DNA of 64,000 bases from Lachnospiraceae bacterium (GCA_021770785.1 JAETQH010000001.1:62001-126000); one strand, 5' to 3'. Shown: positions 24,621-33,223, counted from the stretch's first letter. A program made the numbers and translations. Notes: generated from the letters alone by a model not told the origin.

Positions 24621-26123
24621 CTAAAACTGGAAATAGATAAACTGGCTGGCGTCATAAACCGGACCGTATACTCCGTAAACCCATACCATCACAAACATAA
24701 TAATACAAACGGTCCATCGGAACCACAGGTTCTGCTCCTGCAAAAACACATCCAGCCTCTGGTTTTTCCGGTAGCGCACCAAATCCACCAGCAGCAGCAC
24801 CATCAATGACACCACCAGGACATTTGCCTCAAACTGCTCTAACCCCAGTTCGTAAATACTTCCGTTAAAAAGCACCGCAAAATTTGCCCTGGTAAATATC
24901 CTCTGAATATAGGTCACCGCCTGCCCGAAGGTATCCGCCCGGAAAAATATCCATGCAAAGGTGGTCAGCACAAAGGTCACAAATATTTGCAATAATTTGT
25001 AGCTGGCACATTCTGTCTTTACCTCAAATAGTTTCACCAACTTTTTCTTAAGGGGCAGCAGCAAATCCCCTGCCACCTGATAAAGTCCGTGCAGTCCGCC
25101 CCAGATGACGAAGCTCCATTCTGCCCCGTGCCACAGACCGCTGACTAAAAATGTCACCATCACATTAAAATATTTCCGCAGCCTTCCGCAGCGGCTGCCG
25201 CCCATGGGAATATAGAGATAATCCCGGAACCAGGTACTAAGGGAAATGTGCCATCTTCTCCAGAAATCCTTGATGGAAACCGCAAAATAAGGTGTATTGA
25301 AATTCTCCATCAGGGTAAATCCCATCACCTGCGCCGCTCCAATGGCAATCAGCGAATAACTGCCGAAATCACAGTAAATCTGGATAGAAAAGCCCACAGC
25401 CCCCACCAAAAGTTCCACTGCCCCTAACATATAGTACCGTTTAAAGATATAATCCACCAATATGGAAATCCGGTCGGCAATCACCATTTTTAGGAAAAAT
25501 CCGTACAGCATAACAATCAGCCCATTGACAATCCGGTGGTATTCTAAGGTTTTTCTTTCCGGAATATCCCTTATCTGCTCTAAAAGATTCTTAGAACGCT
25601 CGATAGGACCTGCCACAAGCTGGGGAAAAAAGGAAACAAACAGGGCATATTTCAGGGGATTTTTTTCCGCCTGAATCTCCCCCCGGTAAACGTCCACAAT
25701 GTACCCCAATGCCTGAAAGGTATAAAAAGAAATTCCCACCGGAAGTATCACGGAAAAATTGCTGTCAATAGTCTGCAGCTTCCAATGCTCTAACAGACGG
25801 TTGGCATTTTCCAGAAAAAAATCAAAATATTTATAAAAAAACAAAATACCCAGATTAGATAGGAAACCAACCGCAATCACCAGTTTTTTGGAAACGGCAG
25901 CCCCCCTGCCCTCTCTTTTTCCAAAAAAATCTACCAGAAGTCCGCAAAGATAAGTGATCAGGGTGGATGCCGCAATCAAAAGGGCATACTGGGCGTTCCA
26001 GCTCATATAAAAATAGTAGCTTGCCGCCAGAAGCCAGATATAGCGTATTTTCTTCGGAATGACCCAATACAACAGTACAACAATGGGGAAAAATACTAAA
26101 AATTCCACGGAGTTAAATAACAT
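24621..26123 (-). CDS. MBOAT-family O-acyltransferase (AlgI/DltB-like)
   Basis: A 500-residue membrane protein with about ten spans. Family marks are PVGISFYTFQALGYIVDVYRG, FWRRWHISLSTWFRDYLYIPMG and the invariant His in SGLWHGAEWSFVIWGGLHG. AlgI-type proteins carry acyl groups across the membrane for O-acylation of exported polysaccharide, working with an SGNH protein; the adjacent gene supplies one. There are no dltA or dltC neighbours, so teichoic-acid D-alanylation is unlikely. It is in the third leftward glycan operon. Confidence 0.93.
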   Translation of the reverse strand: MLFNSVEFLVFFPIVVLLYWVIPKKIRYIWLLAASYYFYMSWNAQYALLIAASTLITYLCGLLVDFFGKREGRGAAVSKKLVIAVGFLSNLGILFFYKYFDFFLENANRLLEHWKLQTIDSNFSVILPVGISFYTFQALGYIVDVYRGEIQAEKNPLKYALFVSFFPQLVAGPIERSKNLLEQIRDIPERKTLEYHRIVNGLIVMLYGFFLKMVIADRISILVDYIFKRYYMLGAVELLVGAVGFSIQIYCDFGSYSLIAIGAAQVMGFTLMENFNTPYFAVSIKDFWRRWHISLSTWFRDYLYIPMGGSRCGRLRKYFNVMVTFLVSGLWHGAEWSFVIWGGLHGLYQVAGDLLLPLKKKLVKLFEVKTECASYKLLQIFVTFVLTTFAWIFFRADTFGQAVTYIQRIFTRANFAVLFNGSIYELGLEQFEANVLVVSLMVLLLVDLVRYRKNQRLDVFLQEQNLWFRWTVCIIMFVMVWVYGVYGPVYDASQFIYFQF

Positions 26124-26193
26124 CTTTTTACCTCATTTTCTTCTGTTTCTCTGTGTAGTGACATATTTAGCGAAATGTAAACGTATCACTATA

Positions 26194-27009
26194 CTAGGAC
26201 AAAACAATCCAGTCCGGCAGTGCCATCACCTCCACGCCATGGAAATCCGGCACAATCACGCAGCGCCCCGGATGGGTGTTTAAGTAAGCCGCCCAGGTGG
26301 AATAGGTGCTGTTGGAGATAATCTGGTTCTGGCACGCCGACATGAGGAAAAATTCGTCCATATCGGAAAACTGCCCCAGCTCCGTCACATACTTCATTTC
26401 CGACGCATGGCTGCCGTTGTCTAAGCACTCCCTCGCTTTCGGGACATCATTGGTAAATACAATAAAAGAAACCCCCGGCTTTTCCTTCCGCATCCGCTCT
26501 GCCGCCTTCTGGAAATATTTCCGGTTCGGCCCTCCCAAATCACCGCCCCGGACATGCAGAGCGCAGGTGGGTGTATTCCGAAACTGCTCTGTCAGTCGTT
26601 TTACTTCCGGGCTCTGTTCATAATTCGGCGTAAACATTTCCCGGATTTCGTCAAAATATTCCTCAAAATAGCCAAGGCACTGCCAATATCCATGAAGGTA
26701 TTTTCCACGCAGAAATTTTCCAAATACCCGTTCATCCACATGATACATATCTTTTTCAAAAATCACGTGGTATTTTAAATTCCGCCGCAGCCGTTTATAG
26801 ATTTTCTTCCACACACTGTCATTGGGAAACGACTCTTTTTCATCATACACGATATGAAACTTGTCCAGTTCAAAATCCCGCAGCGTGGAATTATCGCACT
26901 CGGAGATATCCAGCCGGAGCCCCTCATTTGCTCTCCGTGCAGCCGCATAGCCACAGGCATAATTATACATCTGATTTCCCATGCCATCGCCAATTTTCAC
27001 CGTTACCAA
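26194..27009 (-). CDS. Alpha-1,2-fucosyltransferase family (GT11)
   Basis: A 271-residue GT11 enzyme. Near the N-terminus KIGDGMGNQMYNYACGYAAA is the family GGLGNQLFQYA motif. ALHVRGGDLGGPNRKYF is the donor-binding HxRRGDY motif, here with Gly in the second Arg position. SNSTYSTWAAYLN corresponds to SxSTFSWWAAWL. GT11 enzymes add L-fucose from GDP-fucose, usually alpha-1,2 to galactose, as in blood-group H structures. No ATG fits; AGGAGG lies 8 nt before a TTG at 27009, which is taken as start. It lies between the aminotransferase and MBOAT genes. Confidence 0.9.
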   Translation of the reverse strand: MVTVKIGDGMGNQMYNYACGYAAARRANEGLRLDISECDNSTLRDFELDKFHIVYDEKESFPNDSVWKKIYKRLRRNLKYHVIFEKDMYHVDERVFGKFLRGKYLHGYWQCLGYFEEYFDEIREMFTPNYEQSPEVKRLTEQFRNTPTCALHVRGGDLGGPNRKYFQKAAERMRKEKPGVSFIVFTNDVPKARECLDNGSHASEMKYVTELGQFSDMDEFFLMSACQNQIISNSTYSTWAAYLNTHPGRCVIVPDFHGVEVMALPDWIVLS

Positions 27010-27067
27010 ACCAAACTCCTCCTATGGTTTTCCACCTCTATATTGTCAAAAGAACGCTTCCTTCACG

Positions 27068-28174
27068 CTATTTTCCAAGAATAATATCGCAGATACGATC
27101 CACCTGGTCGATTCTCAAATCTGCATACAACGGCAACGTCAGCACCTTTTTCGACAAATCAAGTGCCACCGGGGTATCTCCCATATCAAACCTTCCCTTA
27201 TAACAGTCAAAGGTGTTGGTCAGCGGATAGAAATACTTTCTCGCATAAATTTCATTGACCTTTAACAGCTCATAGATATCATCACGGCTTTTTCCGAAGA
27301 CCTCCGGCTCAATCATCACCGGATAATAGGCATAATTCGGCTTCACGTCCTTCTGCTCCCCGGAAATACGAATGCCCTTCACCCCTGACAGGCGCTGGTT
27401 ATAATGCTCCACAACCTTTTTCCTCTTGTCCAGTTCCCTCTCAATGTGCCTTAAATTGCAAAGCCCCATTGCCGCCTGAAACTCGTTCATTTTCGCATTG
27501 GCACCCACATCCTTGATTAGCTCTTCGTCCCAGATGCCAAAGTTTTTAATACCGAACAATTTTTCCCGCAGCCCGTTCTCACTGCTGTTAAAACAGACAG
27601 CACCGCCCTCAATACTGTTAAACACCTTCGTCGCATGGAAACTGAAAATAGACGCATTTCCAAAGGTGGCAACGCCCTGTCCCTTGTATGTTACCCCAAA
27701 GGTGTGGGCTGCGTCATAAATGACTTTCAGATTATGCTTTTTCGCAATGGCTTCTATCGCCTCCACATCACAGAGATGTCCATAGACATGCACCGGAAGG
27801 ATGGCGCTGGTTTTCTCCGTAATCAATGCTTCTATTTGATTTACATCTATGGTGTAGTCCTCCGGATTCACATCACAGAACACCGGAGTCAGTCCATTCC
27901 GCACAATGGCGTGGGTGGTGGAAGCAAACGTAAAGGGGGTGGTAATCACCTCCCCGGTGAGCCCCATCGCCTGTATCAGCAGTTCCAACGCCATATGACC
28001 ATTAGAAAACAGCAGGATATTTCTCACCTTTAAATACTCCGCAAGCCTTTCTTCCAGCTCGTTGTGCTTAACCCCCATATTGGTCAGCCAGTGGCTCTCA
28101 AACAAGCCTTTTATCTCTTCCACATACTCATCTAATTCCGGCATAGATGAACGCGTCACTAATATTTTCTCCAT
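27068..28174 (-). CDS. DegT/DnrJ/EryC1/StrS-family sugar aminotransferase
   Basis: A 368-residue fold-I PLP enzyme of the sugar aminotransferase family. The PLP Lys is in FSFHATKVFNSIEGGA (about residue 185), and the pyridine-contacting Asp is in VIYDAAHTFG. TTPFTFASTTHAIVRNGLTP is the family signature. Such enzymes aminate a keto-sugar nucleotide, giving a 3- or 4-amino-dideoxy sugar. No partner dehydratase other than gmd is seen, so it could use GDP-4-keto-6-deoxymannose (a perosamine-type product) or a precursor made elsewhere. The ATG at 28174 with GAGGAAAT ahead is preferred over the open extension upstream. First gene of the third glycan operon. Confidence 0.88.
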   Translation of the reverse strand: MEKILVTRSSMPELDEYVEEIKGLFESHWLTNMGVKHNELEERLAEYLKVRNILLFSNGHMALELLIQAMGLTGEVITTPFTFASTTHAIVRNGLTPVFCDVNPEDYTIDVNQIEALITEKTSAILPVHVYGHLCDVEAIEAIAKKHNLKVIYDAAHTFGVTYKGQGVATFGNASIFSFHATKVFNSIEGGAVCFNSSENGLREKLFGIKNFGIWDEELIKDVGANAKMNEFQAAMGLCNLRHIERELDKRKKVVEHYNQRLSGVKGIRISGEQKDVKPNYAYYPVMIEPEVFGKSRDDIYELLKVNEIYARKYFYPLTNTFDCYKGRFDMGDTPVALDLSKKVLTLPLYADLRIDQVDRICDIILGK

Positions 28175-28290
28175 ATTTCCTCTCATTCTGCCGCCCCTGC
28201 GGCGTCTACAGGAATGTCTCCTGAACCAAAGTATTTTCCCTGCGTAAGCTTTTATTTGAAACAAGTATTTCTCATACAATTAACATGTAC

Positions 28291-28320
28291 ATCATACCCC
28301 AGAACCTCTTTCTTTGTCAA
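28291..28320 (-). promoter_or_regulatory. Promoter of the aminotransferase/fucosyltransferase operon
   Basis: TTGACA (28320-28315), an 18-nt spacer and TATGAT (28296-28291) on the minus strand, about 115 nt before the start codon. Confidence 0.75.
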
Positions 28321-28338
28321 TGAACCCCTCTTTTTTCC

Positions 28339-28366
28339 TTGACATTCCCTCAATTTGACTTATAAT
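28339..28366 (+). promoter_or_regulatory. Consensus promoter of the GT-D-like gene
   Basis: A perfect TTGACA (28339-28344) and TATAAT (28361-28366) are separated by 16 nt. Transcription should begin near 28372, leaving a leader of about 95 nt. The divergent operon's -35 is only 18 bp away. Confidence 0.88.
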
Positions 28367-28369
28367 GAA

Positions 28370-28466
28370 GAAATAACTGAGCCCCCGGAAGGCGAAGTTA
28401 TTTCGCTACCCAAACGTAGCCCAGCGGAGTTCGGGGTTCCCTTTTTGGAGCCCTCAAGGAGATTTT
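28370..28466 (+). ncRNA. Candidate structured 5' leader with alternative pairings
   Basis: The leader starts at the predicted start site. One fold has an outer helix GAGCCCC (28379-28385) with GGGGTTC (28433-28439), enclosing GCGAA/TTCGC (28392-28396 with 28402-28406) and GCTAC/GTAGC (28405-28409 with 28416-28420, sharing two bases). A competing fold pairs GAAATAACT (28370-28378) with AGTTATTTC (28396-28404), and GGGTTCC (28434-28440) with GGAGCCC (28447-28453), right before the AAGGAG ribosome site. The same bases serve in two exclusive helices, as in riboswitches. I do not recognise the class. Confidence 0.5.
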
Positions 28467-29408
28467 ATGAAACAGCGACTTTTATATATTTTTTATTATC
28501 TAAAGCACATTCACCACAAACTGCGGGACAAGCGCACCGGAAGCTACAATGTCCTGGGAAAATTCATGGGAACAAAAGCTCCCAGCGACGAGGAAGCCAA
28601 CGAGCTGATTAAGAGCTATCTAAGAAGCGGCAAGCCCTTTGCCCTCTGCCGCATGGGAAGTGCGGAGTTTTCCGAATTTCAGCTCTATGATGAACACCTG
28701 CTCTTTGGCACCAACCGTCTGGAGCGCAGCAATATGTTTGAAACTTTCCATCACAGTACCGAGGAAGTGGGACGCTGGACGGACCTTATCAAAAAAGATA
28801 ATCAGGATATTGACATCATGGCGTATTTTGACGACCATCCGGCGGAGGAATACATGGTGAGGACAAGCTGCCCTAAAGATATGAAGCTGATACGCCTCGG
28901 ACAGTTAGAGCCCCTCGCCTATGAAAATCCCTGGACCATGGAGTTGTCCGGCAAAAAGGTACTTTTGGTGAATCCCTTTGTGGACACCATGTTAGAGCAA
29001 TATCCGAAAATGGATTTGATTTTCCCTGACCGCAAGGTTCTGCCGCCGGACATTACGTTCAAAACCTTTAAAGCCATCTGGTTTTTCGGAAGAAATGACA
29101 ACTTTGCCACCTGGTTTGATGCCCTCGACTATATGTACCGGGAAATCATGAAGATTGATTTTGATGTGGCGCTCTTAAGCTGCAGCGCTTTCGGCTACAA
29201 TCTGGCTCCCATGCTAAAGCGTGCCGGTAAACAGGCGATACAAATGGGCGGTTCCATGCAGCTTCTCTTCGGTATCTGGGGTTCAAGATGGGACGATTAT
29301 CCTCCCTATCTGCCGTTAAAGAATGAGCATTGGGTACGTCCGCCAAAAACAGAAGCGCCGAAGGATAAAAAGAGCCTGGAAGAGCTTGACAATGCCTGCT
29401 ATTGGTAA
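28467..29408 (+). CDS. GT-D-type glycosyltransferase family protein
   Basis: A 313-residue protein resembling the GT-D fold glycosyltransferases (GT_GlyT/DUF1792 group). Early on FALCRMGSAEFSEFQL takes the place of the RFGDGE nucleotide-binding motif, though it lacks the DGE acids. KKVLLVNPFVD, DVALLSCSAFGYNLAPMLKR and QMGGSMQLLFGIWGSRW follow the order of that family, the last being very characteristic. No membrane span is seen. It is a one-gene unit divergent from the aminotransferase operon and likely adds a sugar to the same glycan. Donor and acceptor are unknown. Confidence 0.72.
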   Translation: MKQRLLYIFYYLKHIHHKLRDKRTGSYNVLGKFMGTKAPSDEEANELIKSYLRSGKPFALCRMGSAEFSEFQLYDEHLLFGTNRLERSNMFETFHHSTEEVGRWTDLIKKDNQDIDIMAYFDDHPAEEYMVRTSCPKDMKLIRLGQLEPLAYENPWTMELSGKKVLLVNPFVDTMLEQYPKMDLIFPDRKVLPPDITFKTFKAIWFFGRNDNFATWFDALDYMYREIMKIDFDVALLSCSAFGYNLAPMLKRAGKQAIQMGGSMQLLFGIWGSRWDDYPPYLPLKNEHWVRPPKTEAPKDKKSLEELDNACYW

Positions 29409-29433
29409 CCGTAAAACACTGATTTTCTATGCA

Positions 29434-29476
29434 AAAAAGTACTGCCTTGGGTATTTTCCCCTAGACAGTACTTTTT
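29434..29476. terminator. Bidirectional Rho-independent terminator
   Basis: AAAAAGTACTG (29434-29444) pairs with CAGTACTTTTT (29466-29476). T runs flank both sides, serving the convergent GT-D-like and DUF3048 genes. Confidence 0.88.
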
Positions 29477-29490
29477 CTTATCTCTTATCT

Positions 29491-30591
29491 TTATTCAACT
29501 ACAACTTCTTTCCAGTCGTCTACCGGAACCAACCCCACATAGGTTCTTCCTGTATTAATCTTAATTTCATTTCCTGCCGCGTCATAGTAACGTGTCGGAG
29601 ATGTCATGCTGGTTTTCGTCCAGGTAATGGGAATTGCCTTTCCGTTGGTGACATAGTAACCGCCGCCGGAGGTAATCACGTCGAAAATCATATATCCGTG
29701 TTCGTCATACTGAGTAAAGCCTGCACTCTGAATCAACAGGTTTTTAAATTTCAACTGCTCATTGTTGTTGCCCGGATCTACATGGGCTTTGCCGTACTCG
29801 AAGTAATTATATACCTGATTTTCCTCATCATACTCTAAATAAGAGCCATTGTGGGGGAATGGCAGATCTACCAATTTCGCATCAATGGCATCGGAGGCTG
29901 TTGATAAATCCACCGGATTGCTCTCATTTGCAAACTGATAGTGTGCCCCTTCATAATACTCATTATACTCTCTGTCCACATCGGAATTGGAGAAATTCTT
30001 CTCTAAATCCCCCGGCAGAATATATTCGGTGTATTCCCTTGATTTTCCGTTATCCACACGGGAAAACGTACCGCTGAAATGATCCGAGCAGGGCTGCGCT
30101 AAATATTGATCCACATAAAACGGACCGCCGTCATGGCAGATTACCGCATTCCACTCCGCTGCCAGAATAACATTGGTAGGTCTTACACTTCGGATACTTC
30201 CTAACTGCTCGATGTCCTCCCAGTCCTTTACCAATACCATAAAACGGGTAATTCTGCCGTTCATGGTGCTGTTCATCATTTCGTAAACCACATCTGCCTT
30301 TGACAATCCATAGTGAGGCAGTGCAATGGACTCGTTATCCACCATAACTGCGATAGGTCTCTGATTTTTCAGTTCTTCGTCAATCAACTCATTGGTCAGC
30401 TCGCTGCGATATTTGCCCTCCGGAAGAACCTCCTGCTCCTCCGTCTCCTGCTGCTCAGTTCCTGTATTTTCCACTTCTGTTACATTCTCGGCAACTTCCG
30501 TATTCTCTACTGCGGTCTCTTGATCCCCACAGGCACTAAGCCCTACCGTTGCTGCCATTATTGCTACTAATAGCATTGTCCTTTTTTTCAC
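29491..30591 (-). CDS. DUF3048 (YerB-like) lipoprotein
   Basis: A 366-residue lipoprotein. The signal peptide ends in a lipobox (VGLSAC, Cys about residue 21), followed by a Glu/Thr-rich linker and two DUF3048 parts: RPIAVMVDNESIALPHYGLS with VVYEMMNSTMNGRITRFMVL, and a C-terminal beta region (GGYYVTNGKAIPITWTKTS). YerB of Bacillus is the named homologue, a membrane lipoprotein of unclear role. The start is GTG at 30591 with GAGAGG 9 nt ahead. It ends at a strong bidirectional terminator. Function stays unknown. Confidence 0.9.
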   Translation of the reverse strand: MKKRTMLLVAIMAATVGLSACGDQETAVENTEVAENVTEVENTGTEQQETEEQEVLPEGKYRSELTNELIDEELKNQRPIAVMVDNESIALPHYGLSKADVVYEMMNSTMNGRITRFMVLVKDWEDIEQLGSIRSVRPTNVILAAEWNAVICHDGGPFYVDQYLAQPCSDHFSGTFSRVDNGKSREYTEYILPGDLEKNFSNSDVDREYNEYYEGAHYQFANESNPVDLSTASDAIDAKLVDLPFPHNGSYLEYDEENQVYNYFEYGKAHVDPGNNNEQLKFKNLLIQSAGFTQYDEHGYMIFDVITSGGGYYVTNGKAIPITWTKTSMTSPTRYYDAAGNEIKINTGRTYVGLVPVDDWKEVVVE

Positions 30592-30647
30592 TTGTAAATA
30601 CCTCTCAATGTTTTTTATTCAGGAGCAGCAACACTCCCCAAACTATC

Positions 30648-30676
30648 ATATCGTGAGCAGATGCGGCTCACGATAT
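30648..30676. repeat. Perfect inverted repeat upstream of the DUF3048 gene
   Basis: ATATCGTGAGC (30648-30658) and GCTCACGATAT (30666-30676) form an 11-bp hairpin with a 7-nt loop. The surrounding 286-nt gap also has two similar minus-strand -10-like motifs, ATATAATGAGCGCAA and ATATAATGAACGCAA (TATAAT at 30730-30725 and 30811-30806; the second has an extended TG), and a TTTCTGCG/CGCAGAAA pair. No gene is seen in the gap. Confidence 0.6.
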
Positions 30677-30850
30677 GCATTCGCCGTTCGCCAATCACAC
30701 AAGCATGTTGGCTCACTTGCGCTCATTATATCCTAATTTCTGCGCTCGCTTTTTGCGCATCTCAAGTTTCGCAGAAACTTATATAGGAACGCTGTTTTTG
30801 CGTTCATTATATCACAACTGCTTACTGCTGGAAAGCATTATTTTTTTCGT

Positions 30851-30884
30851 GAAATACTCTTATTTCGTGAAATACTCTTATTTC
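30851..30884. repeat. Tandem 18-bp repeat covering a stop codon
   Basis: GAAATACTCTTATTTC occurs at 30851-30866 and 30869-30884, 18 bp apart and joined by GT. Each copy is itself a small hairpin (GAAATA/TATTTC). The second copy contains the stop codon of the 774-residue repeat protein, so the copy number may have changed its tail or its terminator. Confidence 0.6.
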
Positions 30885-33202
30885 ATCCACTGCGCATAGA
30901 GCGTTACCGTACCGCCGTTTTTGGAAGTCAGATTTTTGATACTCTGTTTGTTCTTGTATGTTTTTCCGCTTCCATTTTTCTTCGTATTCCATCCCACAAA
31001 AGTATAGCCGGATTTCTTGAATTTATTCGCAGTCAGTTTATAGCTTTTGCCGTACTTGCAGTTGGTCAGGGAACTCATTTTCCCACCGGTGCTGCCGTTT
31101 CCGTTGAATTTGATGGTATATTTGTTTGCTTCCCATTTTGCATAAAGGGTTTTGTTTCCGGTACTGCCCTTTTTAATGGAGGTCACTTTATTTTTGAAGT
31201 TCTTATCGGAGTACCAGCCCTTAAAGGTGTAGCCTGTCTTGGTGGCATTCTTTAGAGTAATCGTCTTTGTGGTTTTCTTATACGTTGCCGGATTGCTCTT
31301 GTTGTTTTTACCGCCGTCTAGTTTATAGGTAATCTTGTAGGTGGGGCGTTCCCACTGGGCATACAGAGTAACAGTTCCGGTAAAGCTGCTGACTTTCTGC
31401 TTATTGGTATAAGACTTTCCTTTTCCGTTTTTCTTGGTATTCCAGCCGGCAAAGGAATAGCCCGTTTTCTTAAAAGCATTATTTTTTAAGGTAATGATGC
31501 TGTCCCTATACCCGGTCTGTTTGCTCATTTTACCGGAAGTAGCCCCGTTTCCGTTGTAGGTGACAGTGACTTTTTTTGACAAATCAATACTTTTGCCGGT
31601 TACTGCGCTGTCCCAGTAACCGTCGCATACTGCAATGGCATTGATGGTAGCACTCTTATCTATATAAAAGCTGTCATCATATCGAATGCTTTTTGCCGTG
31701 CTTTCTTCCGGCACCGTTCCGTCTAAGGTATAATAAATTCTCGCTCCGGCAGCCGGTGCGGTAATCGTTACCTCACAATCCCCCTCACTGTCTGTTTTTG
31801 CACTTATCTTAGGTGCCTGTGCCGTCTGCGTAATGGCGGGGAATGTGCCTGCCACCCATCCGGAAGATGTAGAAGTTAAGGTACAGGGCGGGAGATATTT
31901 ATTCCAGTAGCTTTCCTCCGCATGGCTTGATGCCTGTTGTGCATTGTCGTAATATGCGTCGTTCTTTGCAAAAAAATCATAATAAATCGGGTAACCATTT
32001 CCCGCATCATCCCAGGTACAGTCCACATTATACCAGGAATCATTGATACGAACTTTGTTCCATTCATGATCTGCACTGGTCACTGCCACTGCATCGATTC
32101 CGGAACCGTTGCACATCATCTCAAATGCCTGAGCATATCCGGCACATACCGTCAAATCAGTACAAAATACGCTGTAGGCACTCTGATTATACAAGGTATC
32201 CTCAGCCGTAGGCTTCTCCTCATCCGGAAGGTCATAATAGTCATAATCGTATTCCACCTTCTGAATAATCAAATCATGAATCAGCTTTACTTTCTGCTCC
32301 TCACTGCTCAACGCATCCACCTGGCTCTGCCAGCTGTCTACCTGGCTTTTTACATTTGCTGTTGCCTGCGCACGGGACGCACCGTTTGCAAAGGCAGAAT
32401 ACACCCCCGGACATATCAGTGCAATATCCTTTCCGCGTAAAATTGACGTGTTTAAAAAATAGTACTGAGGATTAGAATACCGGAAAATAAAATACACCTG
32501 CGTCGCCATATCCTGAGTAAGACCTTTTGCGATAACAGTCTCCAAAAAATAACCATTATAATAACTCCTATACTCTATGTCTTTATTGGTGATCAGATAA
32601 GTCAGACACATGGCATCCAGAGAATCCCAAAACTCTTTTGCAGAATCGGACATCTGATTATAAAAATAATTGCTGGAATATTTATCCCATTCATTATTAT
32701 AAATGGCAGAACCCTTTAACTGACTTTCCTCTGCCGGTTCAAAGATATTGCTCTCATCCACCTCAGACATCTCCTGCATCTTCATCTGCAGCAAACCACC
32801 CGTCGGAAAGCTGAATTCGTTTTCTTTGATTTCTGTCTCTTCTTCTAATTCCGGCTCTTCTAATTCTACCTCTTCTAATTCCGGCTCTTCTAACTCGGTT
32901 TCTTTTAACTCGATTTCCTCGATTACCGTTTCTGTCTCTGTAGTTTCTGTTTCCACCACCTCTTCAGCTTCGGTTCCACCATTCTGCTTCCCGATAGTTT
33001 CGGTGCTCTCGTTTCCGGCTGCATCCTCTTCCTCAGCTTCCGTTGTGCCTCCCTGTTTTCCGGCAGTTTCAGCACTCTCATCCCCCTGCGTCAGTACTGT
33101 CATTTCCTCCGCAGCATACACTGCAGTTCCCTCTGACGGCATCAACACAGAGCCGACTGTCACACATGCGGCAAGAAATACCGCTAAACACCTTTTTTTC
33201 AA
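30878..33202 (-). CDS. Secreted transglutaminase-like protein with InlB-type repeats
   Basis: A 774-residue exported protein. After a signal peptide (LAVFLAACVTVGSVLMPSEG) comes an acidic Glu/Thr linker to about residue 140. A transglutaminase-like domain follows at about 260-420, with Cys in TVCAGYAQAFEMM, His in DHEWNKVRI and Asp in NVDCTWDD. Then a chitobiase C-terminal-type domain (ARIYYTLDGTVP, about 490-545) and three InlB B-repeats ending LYAQW, LYAKW, LYAQW. The transglutaminase fold may act as a protease or a wall-crosslinking enzyme. There is no LPxTG; the repeats may hold it to the wall. The start is TTG at 33202, with GAGGAGG 8 nt ahead. It lies 21 nt after its larger paralogue. 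Confidence 0.88.
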   Translation of the reverse strand: MKKRCLAVFLAACVTVGSVLMPSEGTAVYAAEEMTVLTQGDESAETAGKQGGTTEAEEEDAAGNESTETIGKQNGGTEAEEVVETETTETETVIEEIELKETELEEPELEEVELEEPELEEETEIKENEFSFPTGGLLQMKMQEMSEVDESNIFEPAEESQLKGSAIYNNEWDKYSSNYFYNQMSDSAKEFWDSLDAMCLTYLITNKDIEYRSYYNGYFLETVIAKGLTQDMATQVYFIFRYSNPQYYFLNTSILRGKDIALICPGVYSAFANGASRAQATANVKSQVDSWQSQVDALSSEEQKVKLIHDLIIQKVEYDYDYYDLPDEEKPTAEDTLYNQSAYSVFCTDLTVCAGYAQAFEMMCNGSGIDAVAVTSADHEWNKVRINDSWYNVDCTWDDAGNGYPIYYDFFAKNDAYYDNAQQASSHAEESYWNKYLPPCTLTSTSSGWVAGTFPAITQTAQAPKISAKTDSEGDCEVTITAPAAGARIYYTLDGTVPEESTAKSIRYDDSFYIDKSATINAIAVCDGYWDSAVTGKSIDLSKKVTVTYNGNGATSGKMSKQTGYRDSIITLKNNAFKKTGYSFAGWNTKKNGKGKSYTNKQKVSSFTGTVTLYAQWERPTYKITYKLDGGKNNKSNPATYKKTTKTITLKNATKTGYTFKGWYSDKNFKNKVTSIKKGSTGNKTLYAKWEANKYTIKFNGNGSTGGKMSSLTNCKYGKSYKLTANKFKKSGYTFVGWNTKKNGSGKTYKNKQSIKNLTSKNGGTVTLYAQWMK

Positions 33203-33223
33203 AGCATTTTCCTCCTCTTATTC

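Noticed and set aside
28370-28466. Known riboswitch classes (c-di-GMP-I, SAM, ykkC/guanidine, THF, glutamine) for the GT-D leader
   Set aside because: None of their conserved core motifs is visible, so the leader was left unclassified.
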